64,000 nt of DNA from Limnomonas spitsbergensis. Its lineage: Eukaryota; Chlorophyta; Chlorophyceae; Chlamydomonadales. The stretch covers positions 3,038,001 through 3,102,000 of the forward strand of contig JAYJMM010000113.1 in the NCBI GenBank assembly GCA_037349105.1, in the 5' to 3' direction. Shown here piece by piece: positions 22,610 to 33,000 of the stretch (position 1 is its first letter; the number at the start of each line of letters is the position of its first letter). Below the pieces are notes generated by a model. The model had not been told where the DNA came from. It was given only the letters and a program-made list of their open reading frames with translations, and ran no database searches. The position numbers and the translations under genes were made by a program.

Positions 22610-24370
22610 TTATAGTGTTCAGCGCTCCCGCTCTATTCCTTCACTTCATGTCTAGGCTTGCTGCCCACTGGCATAAGCAAGTGTGCAGCATGCTGCAAGG
22701 GTATTGGCTGTTCAGCCCGATGAACATCAGCAAATTAAGAACTCATAGCCCGACCGCATCACCGCAGCTTATTGCGGTCAGCACTCCTGCTCTATTCCTG
22801 CACTTCCTGTCTAGGTTTGCTGCCCACTGGCCCTAGCAAGTGTGCAGCATGCTGCAGGGGTATTGGCTGTTCAGCCCGATAAACCTGAGTAAATTAAGAA
22901 CCCATAGCCTGACCGCATCACCGCAGCTTTTTGCGGTAAGCACTCCCGCTCTAATCCTGCGCTTCATGTCTAGGCTTGCTGCCCACTGGCATAAGCAAGT
23001 GTGCAGCATGCTGCAGGGGTATTGGCTGTTCAGCCCGATTAACCTGAGTAAATTAAGAGCCCATTCCCCGACCGCATCACCGCAGCTTATTGCGGTCAGC
23101 GCTCCCGCTCTATTCCTTCACTTCCTGTCTAGGCTTGCTGCCCACTAGCATAAGTAAGTGTGCAACATGCTGCAGGGGTATGGCTGTTCAGCCCGATTAA
23201 CCTGAGTAAATTAAGAGCCCATTCCCCGACCGCATCACCGCAGCTTATTGCGGTCAGCGCTCCCGCTCTATTCCTTCACTTCCTGTCTAGGCTTGCTGTC
23301 CACTGGCCCTAGCAAGTGTGCAGCATGCTGCAGATGTATTGGCTGTTCATCCCGATGAACCTGAGTAAATTAAGAACCTATAGCCCGACCGCATCACCGC
23401 AACTTATTGCGGTCAGCACTCTTGCTCTATTCCTGTGCTTCATGTCTAGGCTTGCTGCCCAATGGCCCTAGCAAGTATGCAGCATGCTGCAGGGGAAATG
23501 GTTGTTTAGCCCGATAAACATCAGTAAATTAAGAAACCATACCCCGACTGCATCACAGCAGCTTATTGCGGTCAGCGCCCCCGCTCTATTCCTTCAATTC
23601 CTGTCTAGGCTTGCTGCCCACTGGCCCTAGCTAGTGTGCATCATGCTACAGGGGTATTGGCTGTCCAGCCCGATAAACCTGAGTAAATTGAGAACCCACT
23701 GCCCGGTCGCATCACCGCAACTTATTGCGGTCAGCGCTCTCGCTCTATTCCTTCACTTCCTGTCTAGGCTTGCTGCCCACTGGCTCAGCAAGTGTGCATC
23801 ATGTTGCAGGGGTATTGGCTGGTCAGCCCGATGAACATCAGTAAATTAAGAACCCATAGCCAGACCGCATCACCGCAGCTTATTGCGGTCAGCGCTCCCG
23901 CTCTATACCGGCACTTCATGTCTAGGCTTGCTGCCTACTCGCGTTAGCAAGTAAGCAACATGCTGCAGGGGTATTGGATGTTCAGCCCGATAAACCTGAG
24001 TAAATTTACAATCCACAGCCCGACTGCATCACCGCAGCTTATTACGGTCAGCGCTACCGCTCTATTCCTTACTTCGTGTGTAGGCTTGCTGCCTACTGGC
24101 CCTACCTACCGTTGTGTGCAGCATGCTGCGGGGGTATTGGCCGTTCATCCCGATGAACCTGAGGAAATTGAGAACCCATAGCCCGACCGCATCACCGCAG
24201 CTTATTGCGGTCAGCGCTCCCGCTCTATTCCTGCATTTCATGTCTAGGCTTGCTGCCGCTGGCCCTAGCTAGTTTACATGGGGCTGCAGGGGTATTGGCA
24301 GTTCAGCCCGATGTACCTTCGTAAATTAAGAACCCAAAGCCCGGGCGTATCACCGCAACTTGTTGGTACC
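22610..24370 (+). repeat. Satellite: about 158-bp units, roughly eleven copies
   Basis: Each unit contains CAGCATGCTGCAGGGGTATTGG, GAGTAAATTAAGAACCCATAG, CACCGCAGCTTATTGCGGTCAG and TTCCTGTCTAGGCTTGCTGCCC. The CCGCAGCTTATTGCGG part is itself a hairpin. Spacing of landmarks is 157-160 bp. Confidence 0.85.
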
Positions 24371-24519
24371 GGCAGCTTGTCGGTACTGGCAGGTTCACCG
24401 CTAGTGACATTGATTGCACACAACCTGAAGTAGCGGTACCGGTTACACAGGTAATTACCCTAAGCCATAATGCAGACAAGCTCAAGCCACTGGCCACCAA
24501 GAGAGGACATCATATGAAT

Positions 24520-25850
24520 GAACTGAAGCATGTGCGCAGTCAGCAGGGCACAGGAAATACGGGCGGTTGGGGTGCATGATGGTGAAGCGCAACTCCCACC
24601 AGCAGGGCACAGGAAATACGGGCGGTGGGGGTGCATGCTGGTGAAGCGCACCACCCTCCAGCAGGGCGCACGAAATACGGGCGGTTGCAGTGCATGTTGG
24701 TGAAGCGCAACACCCACCAGCAGGGCACAAGAAATAATGGCGGTTGGGGTGCATGATGGTGAAGCGACACATCCACCAGCAGGGCACAGGAAATACGAGC
24801 GGTTGCGGTGCATGCCGGTGAAGCGCACCACCCACCAGCAGGGCACAGGAACTACGGGCGGTTGCAATGCATGCTGGTGAAGCGCAACTCACACAAGCAG
24901 GGTAAGGAAATGCAGGTGGTTGCGGTGCATTCCGGTGAAGCGCACCACCCACCAGCAGGGTTCAGGAAATACGAGCATCTGGGGTGCATGCTGGTGAAGC
25001 GCAACTCCCACCAGCAGGGCACAAGAACTACGGGCGGTTGGGGTGCATGATGGTGAAGCGCACCACCCACCAGCAGGGTACAGGAAATACGGGCGGTTGG
25101 GGTGCATGCCGGTGAAGCGCAACACCCACCAGCAGGGCACAGCAAATACGGGCGGTTGGGGTGCATGCTGGTGAAGCGCAACACCCACCAGCAGGGCACA
25201 GGAACTACGGGCGGTTGGGGTGCATGATGGTGAAGCGCAACACCCACCAGCAGGGCACAGGAAATACGGGCGGTTGGGGTGCATGCTGGTGAAGCGCAAC
25301 ACCCACCAGCAGGGCACAGGAACTACGGGCGGTTGGGGTGCATGATGGTGAAGCGCAACACCCACCAGCAGGGCACAGCAAATACGGCAGGTGGGGGTGC
25401 ATGCTGGTGAAGCGCAACACCCACCAGCAGGGCATAGGAAATTCAGGCCGTTGCGGTGCATGCCGGTGAAGCGTAACACCCACCAGCAGGGCACAGGAAT
25501 GCAGGCGGTTGCGGTGCCTGCTGGTGAAGTGCATCTCCCACCAGCAGGGCACAGGAACGCAGGCGGTTGCGGTGCATGCCGGTGAAGTGCAACACCCACC
25601 GGTAGGGCACAGGAATGCGGGCGGTTGCGGTTCATTCCGGTGAAGCGCAACACCCACCAGCAGGGCACAGGAAATACATGCCGTTGCGGTGCATGCCGAT
25701 GAAGCGGTGCACCCACTGGTTAAGCGATGCACCCACCGGCTGGGCACAGGAAATACATGCCGTTGCGGTGCATGCTGATGAAGCGGTGCACCCACCGATT
25801 AAGCGATGCACCCACCGGTAGGGCACAGGAAATATGGGCGGTTGCTGTGT
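24520..25850 (+). repeat. Satellite: about 59-bp units, roughly 22 copies
   Basis: The unit is built on GCATGCTGGTGAAGCGCAACACCCACCAGCAGGGCACAGGAAATACGGGCGGTTGGGGT read in parts. Copies are uniform in the centre (25060-25400) and diverge toward the edges. Long minus-strand open frames (up to 275 codons) are artefacts of the repeat. Confidence 0.85.
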
Positions 25851-25929
25851 ACACCGTTGAAGGTTTTGGGTTGTTGTTTTGCACCATATGATGCGTTACC
25901 ATCTTGAGCCGGTTTCTCTAGAAAAAGCG

Positions 25930-26420
25930 TAGCACCCACTTGCATGGCACTATCCATACGGGCAAGCGCTGTGCATGCGCATGAGGTGATCGGGCACTAC
26001 ACCTAGCGCCCCGCCCGATCGGGCACTACACCAGCGCCCCGCCCGATGCGCATGCGGGTAGGGCACTACACCTATCGGAGGGGCACGGTAATACGGGCGG
26101 GCGCTGTGCACAGTAAATAATACGGGCGGGCACATCAGGTGGGTGGGGCACTACACCAATCCGCAGGACGGCGAGGCATTTAGACGGCGTTGCCCATCGG
26201 GCGGGGCGCTGTGCATGCGCATGTTGTGATCGGGTGCTACGGATTCAAGTACCGGCAGGGCATTGTGCAAACAGGCCGGCGAGAGGAATACCATGAAGTG
26301 CTAGTGTACGTGCGGGGCGCTGCTCATGCTCGAGGGGAATGCGCATGCAAGAAGGGTGTTGTGCATGCGGGCGGGGCGCTGCGCTTGGGCGATGTGCATA
26401 CGGTATGGGCAAGGCACAAC
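25930..26420 (+). repeat. Irregular GC-rich repeats (GGGCGGGGCGCTGTGCATGCG)
   Basis: Short motifs such as GGGCACTACACC, GCGCCCCGCCCGAT and GCTGTGCATGCGCATG recur at uneven spacing. This looks like a decayed satellite at the right side of the insertion. Confidence 0.6.
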
Positions 26421-26429
26421 ACATGCCAG

Positions 26430-27050
26430 ACATGCAAGCTGAAAAACGAGTCCCACAGTGCTGACTCCACCTGACACTGAGGGCTCTACTGCTGTATCCT
26501 TCTGCTGCTGCCTCCTCTACTCTTGACGCAGCTGCTGACATTCGCATAGGGCGGCCAAAATTATGAGCTACCGGACAACCCTTGCTTCTGCACACATGCT
26601 GGTAAGCTTCCGCTGCTGCAGCTTAGTGACCTTGTGTAGGCTACTTAGAGGCCTTGGGGAGCTTATCATAAAACTTCCAACGTACCGGGAGTCACTCAGT
26701 AGTCAGACCGGTTGTCACAGTGAGCTACTGAGCTCTCAAGCACCCCGCGCGCTCCACAACCTCCGTCAATGAGAGCTAGCCTTCCCAGTAATTTGAAGCC
26801 TAATCACAATAGAACAAATTTCGATCGTATTTAAAGCCTGCGAAGCGTAAGAAAGTCACGGCTGAAAGTTGTTATAAGTCGGTTGCCTACGGTACACGTT
26901 AGGCGACCTGCGATAGGCGCCTGTGTCAATCGCCGTCGACATTCACTACATATACCTCAGTAAAATTGGTAACTTGCAGTCTTTCCAGTCGATAGATGTC
27001 AATTCGACTTGTCAGTGGCCACGACTGTTTGCCGTTTGAAACGAGGTGCG
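26430..27050. other. No gene seen
   Basis: About 600 bp between the satellites and the right terminus of the 8.5-kb element. I see no coding pattern or tandem structure here. Confidence 0.4.
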
Positions 27051-28854
27051 TTCAAGCCTCTGTCTTCCAGTGGCTTGAAATAGGGGGCAAATCAAGCGCC
27101 CAAATCAAGCGTCTCCATGTTACCGACGGAGGGATGTACACAGCATAAGCACATGCTGAGTGTCCGTCAGGGCACATTGTTGTATTATTCATTAGTTGGA
27201 TCTAACTAACAGAGTCATGCTCTTGCTGGACAATGCTGATATATAGTCGCAAGCCTTGCTTCTAGACTTATACGTCACAGTGCGTCCATTTAGGATTTTA
27301 GGCTGATACATTTCAAGGCAACCGTAATGCACATTTCTGAACGTGGCATGCGTGCATTTTGATTTCCCATGGGATCATAACACTTGAACATGCCAATGTG
27401 AACCAGGTATTGAGAAAGGCATCCTCGACAATCGAAACAATAATGGTGGCCAAGCTATTTTCACCTACAGTGTCGGAGCAAGTGCATGCAGCTGAGGGGC
27501 TGGCTTGCCTCTCAGCGAACGAGGATAACAGTATCAAGATCGCTGCTGCTCCGGGAGCCCTCTCCCAGCTGGTCGTCTTGCTGAGCTCAAGCTCTTTGGA
27601 TGTCCAAGAAGAGGCAGTGAGAGCACTACGTATTCTTTCAGTGACTGTGGATAGCCGCATCAAAATCGCCGCTGTTCCTGGTGCCATCGCCCAACTGGTC
27701 ATCTTGCTGACCTCTGTGAACGCGCAGGAGCATGTAGCGGTGGCTCTGCGTAATCTTGCAGTCTATGAGGACAACAGGGTCAAGATCGCGGCTGCTGGTG
27801 CTCTCGCCCATCTGGTCGTCTTTCTGAGCTCAAGCTCTCTGGATGTGCAGGCGCAGGCAGCGGGGGCGCTCTGCAATCTTGCAGCCAATAAGGAGAACAG
27901 GATCAACATTGCCGCTGCTCCTCGTATTCTGGCCCAGCTGGTCGTCTAACTGAGCTCCAGCTCAGAAGGAGTGCAGGAGCAGGTGGCGGGGGCGGGGTTG
28001 CTACGTAATCTTGCAGCCAGTGAGGAGAACAGGGTCAAGATCGCCGCTGCTCCTCGTGCTCTTGCCCAACTGTCGTCTTACTGAGATCAAGCTCGGTAGG
28101 GGTGCAAGAGCAAGCAGCAGCGGTGCTATGTAATCTTGCGATCAATGTGGAGAACAGGGTCAAGATCGCTAATGTTCAAGCTGACATCGCCCAGCTGATC
28201 ACCTTGATGAGCTCAGGCTCAAAGGGAGTGCGAGGGCTGGCTGAACGAGCACTAGATAACCTTGAAATAGTGTTCATGTGCCCTGAGTGAGGGACATTTT
28301 CCAGAATATGTTTTAAGCTAAGAAAAAATGGATACAGATTTCCTCTGCTGACATAGTGGTGAGTTTCTCACACCTCTGAGCTGACCTAGTGCTGATTCGT
28401 GCACTTTTTGTTTGCATTGTTAATACTCACATCGATAGCAAGTAGCCCCTGACAGCCTTGTACCAAAGCTACTTATACGGAGGCAATAAGGTAGGCAGGA
28501 GTGGTTGTAACCCTCGATGACCCCTACCTCCACATCCCTTTGCCACATCAGCCTGGCTTGGAGCAAATCTGGGAAAGAACAGGGGTGGTGTGAGGAGCAG
28601 GGAGCTGGCATGTGACAGAGGGGAGGTGGTTTGAGCAGCATGGAGCGGCATGGCTGGTACATGGTGTGGGTGGGGTTGCGTGGGGTTCACCTGAATGAAA
28701 AGCCTCAAGTCTGCTGTGTAAATAAGTATCTTATTTTTTATTGATTTGATGATCTGGGTCTGAGAATATGGGAAGCTCACTGTGGACGCAAGAGGCACAA
28801 TTTCACTCAGCGCTTTTCATTTTAATGCGCACCACATAAAAATCACTTGCGGGG

Positions 28855-28930
28855 ACTGAAAGGCGGCCACCACTAAACTTACCGAGACCTAACCTTGACC
28901 GGCCTATGGCCCCAAGCCCCCAACAAATGT
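28855..28930 (+). repeat. Interspersed repeat copy, shared by both tandem blocks
   Basis: It reads GGCGGCCACCACTAAAC, then GAGACCTAACCTTGACCGGCC. It aligns in position with the copy at 13690 in block A. Confidence 0.6.
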
Positions 28931-28949
28931 AGAACGGTGTATACCCGCT

Positions 28950-29990
28950 GGGCCTTGCTGAAAGCTCAGCCACGTAGGGCTGGTAGGGAATGACTAAGCT
29001 CAATTCCAGCTACCATGCACAGCCAGGACCATGGTGCAGCCATGCCACCCTCCTAAGCGAGGGGGCAGGAACATGGAATCCGGTGATCTAGTCAGGGGGG
29101 GGGAGAAGATCGTGGCATGTACCGTATGTGACTTTTGGTGTGCTGCATGCAGGCATGTACAGCATGATAAGGAATGCCCAAATGCATTCATTAACACTTC
29201 ATTCACAAATCGACAACGTAATTGAACATGCAAATACTCGTGTTCTCATGCTTCATGGCATTAGGGGAGTCAGGGGGCCCACGTGTGGTTCGAATGCACT
29301 GCAGCAAACAAAGGAAATGCTCTATCATTATCAATAGAGCAGCACCATGAATCACTATCCCAGGTTGGGCCTAGACTTGATGAACTGTTTGGGGTGAACA
29401 GGCATACAGCACTTACAATCTTACATCCTCATTCAAAACCATTGCTTCATCCTGTGCCTAGGGGATGCCTAATGCACATATAACACAACATGCAAACGGA
29501 CAGCCCAGCAGAGGTCAGACAAATATTTTCCCAGAAGGGCTCAGCTGTCCATAGTGTGCACTGGTTTTGCACTAGTCACATCAAGATATCTGCAAGGCCA
29601 GCTATCGAGCGGCCGAGCAGCAGCGTTTATTTATTTTGGCTAGTGAAGCCACCTTCAGCAGCATGGAGCATGATGGGGACCACATCTGGCCTGGGGACCA
29701 CATCTCAACCCTAATAAGCAGGCCATGCCAGGCCAAGCATGATAGTTCTGGCCGGAAGCCGGCATGTAGCTGAACTGTAGCTGAGTGGCATCTGAGCCAC
29801 GAGAGAGCACTGAAGCAATCAGTCCAGATATGGCCCAATGCCCAGGCCACAGGCCCCGCTGCTCACAGGAACCACTTTGATTTTAGGGTGCTGTCTGCTG
29901 CTAGTATGGACGCTCATGGTGTGCGCACTGCCGTCTGCCGCCTTGACGTGCGTTCATACCAAGGCCTCGCGGCTCAAAGGCTGCTGGCTT
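28950..29990. other. Intergenic region downstream of both neighbouring genes
   Basis: It lies between the end of block B and the last exon of the minus-strand AKR2-like gene, and should hold that gene's 3' untranslated region. A partial interspersed repeat (GGGGACCACATC, CATGTAGCTGAACTGTAGCTGAG) lies at 29680-29800. No open frame here looks coding. Confidence 0.4.
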
Positions 29991-30006
29991 GGACTCCCAT
30001 CTCTCG

Positions 30007-33000
30007 TCACTGGCTGGTCTGTTTCTTAAGGAACTCGACCATGCCCTTCTGTGAGGGGAGGGGAGGAAGGGGGGAACATAATGCAGACGGGACAGGGTCG
30101 CAAACAGAGCTTGTAGGAAGGTGCTCCAGCTACAAAGAGATATTACCTGGCTGGGTTGGCATGGTGCAGGCAGGAGGCGTGCGGGCGCGTGTGTGTCAGT
30201 ATGCACTAGGGGCGGGCGGGCGGGCAGGTAGGCAAGTGCGAGCAGGATTACAAGCGCTTTGCAGCGTTGCGTGAGGTCAAATGTGCATACTGACGTACAC
30301 AATACATCACCAGGCCTTCAGGAAGCCACCTGTTCGGCCGCAACACTGGATGGGCCACTATGTTTTGTAATAATGACTATGCAACACAACTTCAGCCTCA
30401 CCTCCTGCATCTACATTACTTAGGCAAGGCAAAGTCAGTGATGTTTCGCAGAGGGCGTCTGATTTGAGGCGGGAGGGTGCAGTGGTGCACTAGTGCTTGC
30501 ATTTCACAACCTTTAAATGGACCACCGGGCAGACACCACTGGGCCCATGGGGACCAACCCTTGACCATTCGATGGCCAGCAGCCCGAGCAATATGGCCGC
30601 CTGCGCCAGCCCCCCCTTCCGGCTTCAGGCCGTTATGTAGCTGAATTGTAGCTAAATCACACTCGGAATTGAAACCATCAACAAGGAGACTGCTGTGCAC
30701 CAGCTAGACAATGCAAACACGTTACGTGTGCCAGATTTGCGAGTCTAAGAATCAAAATATGGACCCACCTGGAAATCTGGATTACAAAGATTTGGAAAAG
30801 GACAAAAGGATCAGCTCAACCATGCATATGGCTGATGGAACTGCCCATACACGGCTCTGCCCGCTCAAACATGCACATGCCTCTGCCCCTTTCTCTTCAA
30901 CATTGAATCCCAAGCTATCAAGCCCTTTCACTACCCTGTTCATGCTGGCCACGTTCTAAGGGTCAGCTGCTGTAAGCTGTTCAGAGATCTCTGAACCTGA
31001 TCATACATCCACCACTTCAAATTTGATACTCCATGCTGCCCCCTATCCACTTCCTGGTTCACCATGGCCACGTCTCAGGCCACGTTACTTGGGTTCTCTG
31101 CTTGGGTACCTTGCATTTCCGAAAATCTCAGCGCTGCACCCTCCACCTCTCAAGAAACAAATAAATGAAACGCTAATTAGTGATTAACCTAAGCCACATC
31201 AGGGATACCTGATTTAGGACGACCATAAGGTTATCTGTTTGAACCCTGCACTTTATTTCCTTCTGAAACTCGACACTGTCCTCCCCTCATGTAACCTCTC
31301 AAAGCATCATGGCCTTACGGGTCGTCCGCTTGAACTGGACAACGTTATTTTGAATACGAAACTCGGCGGTGTCCACCCCGCTCACCTCACGGTTCATCGT
31401 GGCCACATCTACAGGTGTCTGTTTGGCGCCGTTCACTGCGTCTAGCTTGGCTCCGGCTGAGATGAGGAGCTCGGCCACCTCTTGGCGCCCATAGCCTGAA
31501 CCAGGCAGGCAAGGGAAGCATTGCTGCTTCCTAAAGACAGTGCATGGTACAGTAGTAACAGTACCACTTATTGAATGGCACATGGGAAATAATAGTCTTC
31601 TGATTGAACAGTGAAATAGGATCAGGCAACATATAAGGGACACGTGAGATTTCATTGGGATTGGGGGTGATTCCACGTCTGCGGCTGGGGGTTGGGGGCA
31701 TTATGTCCTGGAAATCAACCCTGAACATCACCTGAAGAAAAAGTGGCCAGCATTGCTTGCACGCACAAAGCAAAGGGCATAGTTGATCAATTTAGTAAAC
31801 ATCCTATATACTTGGCTGAGATACGGAGCATGGCCACCTCTTAGCACTCAAAAACTACAACAAGCTGCATATATCAGCATGGCAGCGTGGAAGGCATTGC
31901 TTAGGGTTCATCTGTTAAAACCCTGGCAAACTAGAAGAGATCTGAAGCTCGGCCACCGCCAGGCGCCCTTACCCTGCGTCCAGTGGCGTGCAGGACTGTG
32001 TAATTTTTAGTTTCAGCCCAGACTACCATCAACAGGCCGCTGGGTGGCCGCCATAGGGCCGATGGGGACCAGACCATGACCCTCAACTGGTGGCCCAAGC
32101 AGCAAGCACCTTGCTGCACCAGTTTCCAAAATGAAAGCCTGAAGGTAGCTGAATTGCCGAAAAAATCTACAATTATCAACGGCAAAGATCTACGTGCTGC
32201 ATACTGCAGCATAGTCTTTCCCATGTTGTTGGCCCCCCCCCCGGCCGTTGGCCGTGATGTGCGTAATTGTAGCCGGAATTGTAGCTGAAACACTTACACA
32301 TTATCAGAGGCCCATGACCTACCTGCTGTGTAGTGCTGCATAGTGTTTCCCTTACCGTCAGTTGACCCCAGCCTTAGGCAGTACGGATCCGAATTTTGGT
32401 TGTAGCTGAATTGTAGCTTAACACATCATAACGTTATCAGAGGCGCACAGCCCACCTGCTGCATAGTGCAGCTCAGTGTTTCCCTTGCCGTCAGGTAACC
32501 CCCAGCCGTAGGCGGTGACGTTTCTAACTAGTAGCTGCAACGCCCTAAACATCATCAGAGACGCACGCCCTACCAGCCATATAGAGCAGCACAGTCCTTC
32601 CCTTGCCTGCACCCCCCCGCTGTCGGCAATGACGTACGTATCTGAATTGTAGTTGTATCTGAACTGTAGCTGAATTACCCTAGCTTTATCAGAGGTGCTC
32701 GACCTACCTACCGCATAGTGCGGCAAGGTACTGCCCTGACCATCAGACACACCCCGGCTTAGGCAGTGATGCATCTGAACTGTACTCGTAGCTGAGCTAT
32801 AGCTAAGCACCTTAACATTATCAGAGGCACACAACCTACCTGCAGCATAGTGTAGCACGGTGTTTCCCTTGCCGTCGGGCTGCATCACGTCCACGCCCTT
32901 CTCAATCAGCAGCTGCACCATCTCCTTACGGTTGAACCCAACTGCGATGCCAAGCGCAGTCACGTTCTTTTCGTTCTGTGCCGCGGGGAGAGTTATAAGG

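Larger units (their letters stand above)
18584..27128. mobile_element. 8.5-kb insertion with inverted termini in intron 4 of TIR-ARM copy B
   Basis: The intron is 1.06 kb in copy A and over 9 kb in B. The extra DNA is bounded by a perfect 14-bp inverted repeat, CGTCGGTAACATGG on the left and CCATGTTACCGACG on the right. Next to each end lie clustered GCTTGA/TCAAGC motifs. I could not identify a target-site duplication. Inside are an unrecognised spliced gene remnant (minus, 19299-20690) and several unrelated satellite arrays (21.4-26.4 kb). The structure fits a large DNA transposon that accumulated satellites, but superfamily is unclear. Confidence 0.6.
17230..28290 (+). pseudogene. TIR-Armadillo gene copy B, inactivated
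   Basis: Exons 1 (17230-17387 or -17381) and 2 (17531-17683) keep most of the TIR domain in frame, including MISYHTRDTG and the YKQAE Glu. The third TIR exon of copy A (5413-5512) has no counterpart: sequence jumps from the equivalent of about 5225 to about 8200. Splicing exon 2 to exon 4 (18170-18337) creates a stop at the joint. The ARM exon (about 27400-28290) lost the acceptor (CATCAG in A, CATGGG here). It has an in-frame TAA at about 27947-27949, in QLVV-stop, and a one-base deletion near 28068. About seven ARM units remain. An 8.5-kb element fills intron 4. A truncated TIR-only product from exons 1-2 cannot be excluded. Confidence 0.8.
14745..28950 (+). repeat. Tandem paralogous block B (contains TIR-ARM pseudogene)
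   Basis: This is the second copy of the block described at 2375-13800. It is longer only because of insertions: about 480 bp at 15115-15597 and the 8.5-kb element at 18584-27128. Without these it is shorter than A, having lost about 2.9 kb round TIR exon 3 and a 1.75-kb stretch after the ARM exon. Confidence 0.7.

Noticed and set aside
24482..25795. Minus-strand frames of up to 275 codons with repeated CWWVLRFTSMHP
   Set aside because: Translation of the 59-bp satellite; all frames show equivalent periodic products.
21420..25850. Regular repeats with spacers that superficially resemble a CRISPR array
   Set aside because: Whole units are repeated, including the would-be spacers, and the context is eukaryotic with introns; these are satellites.
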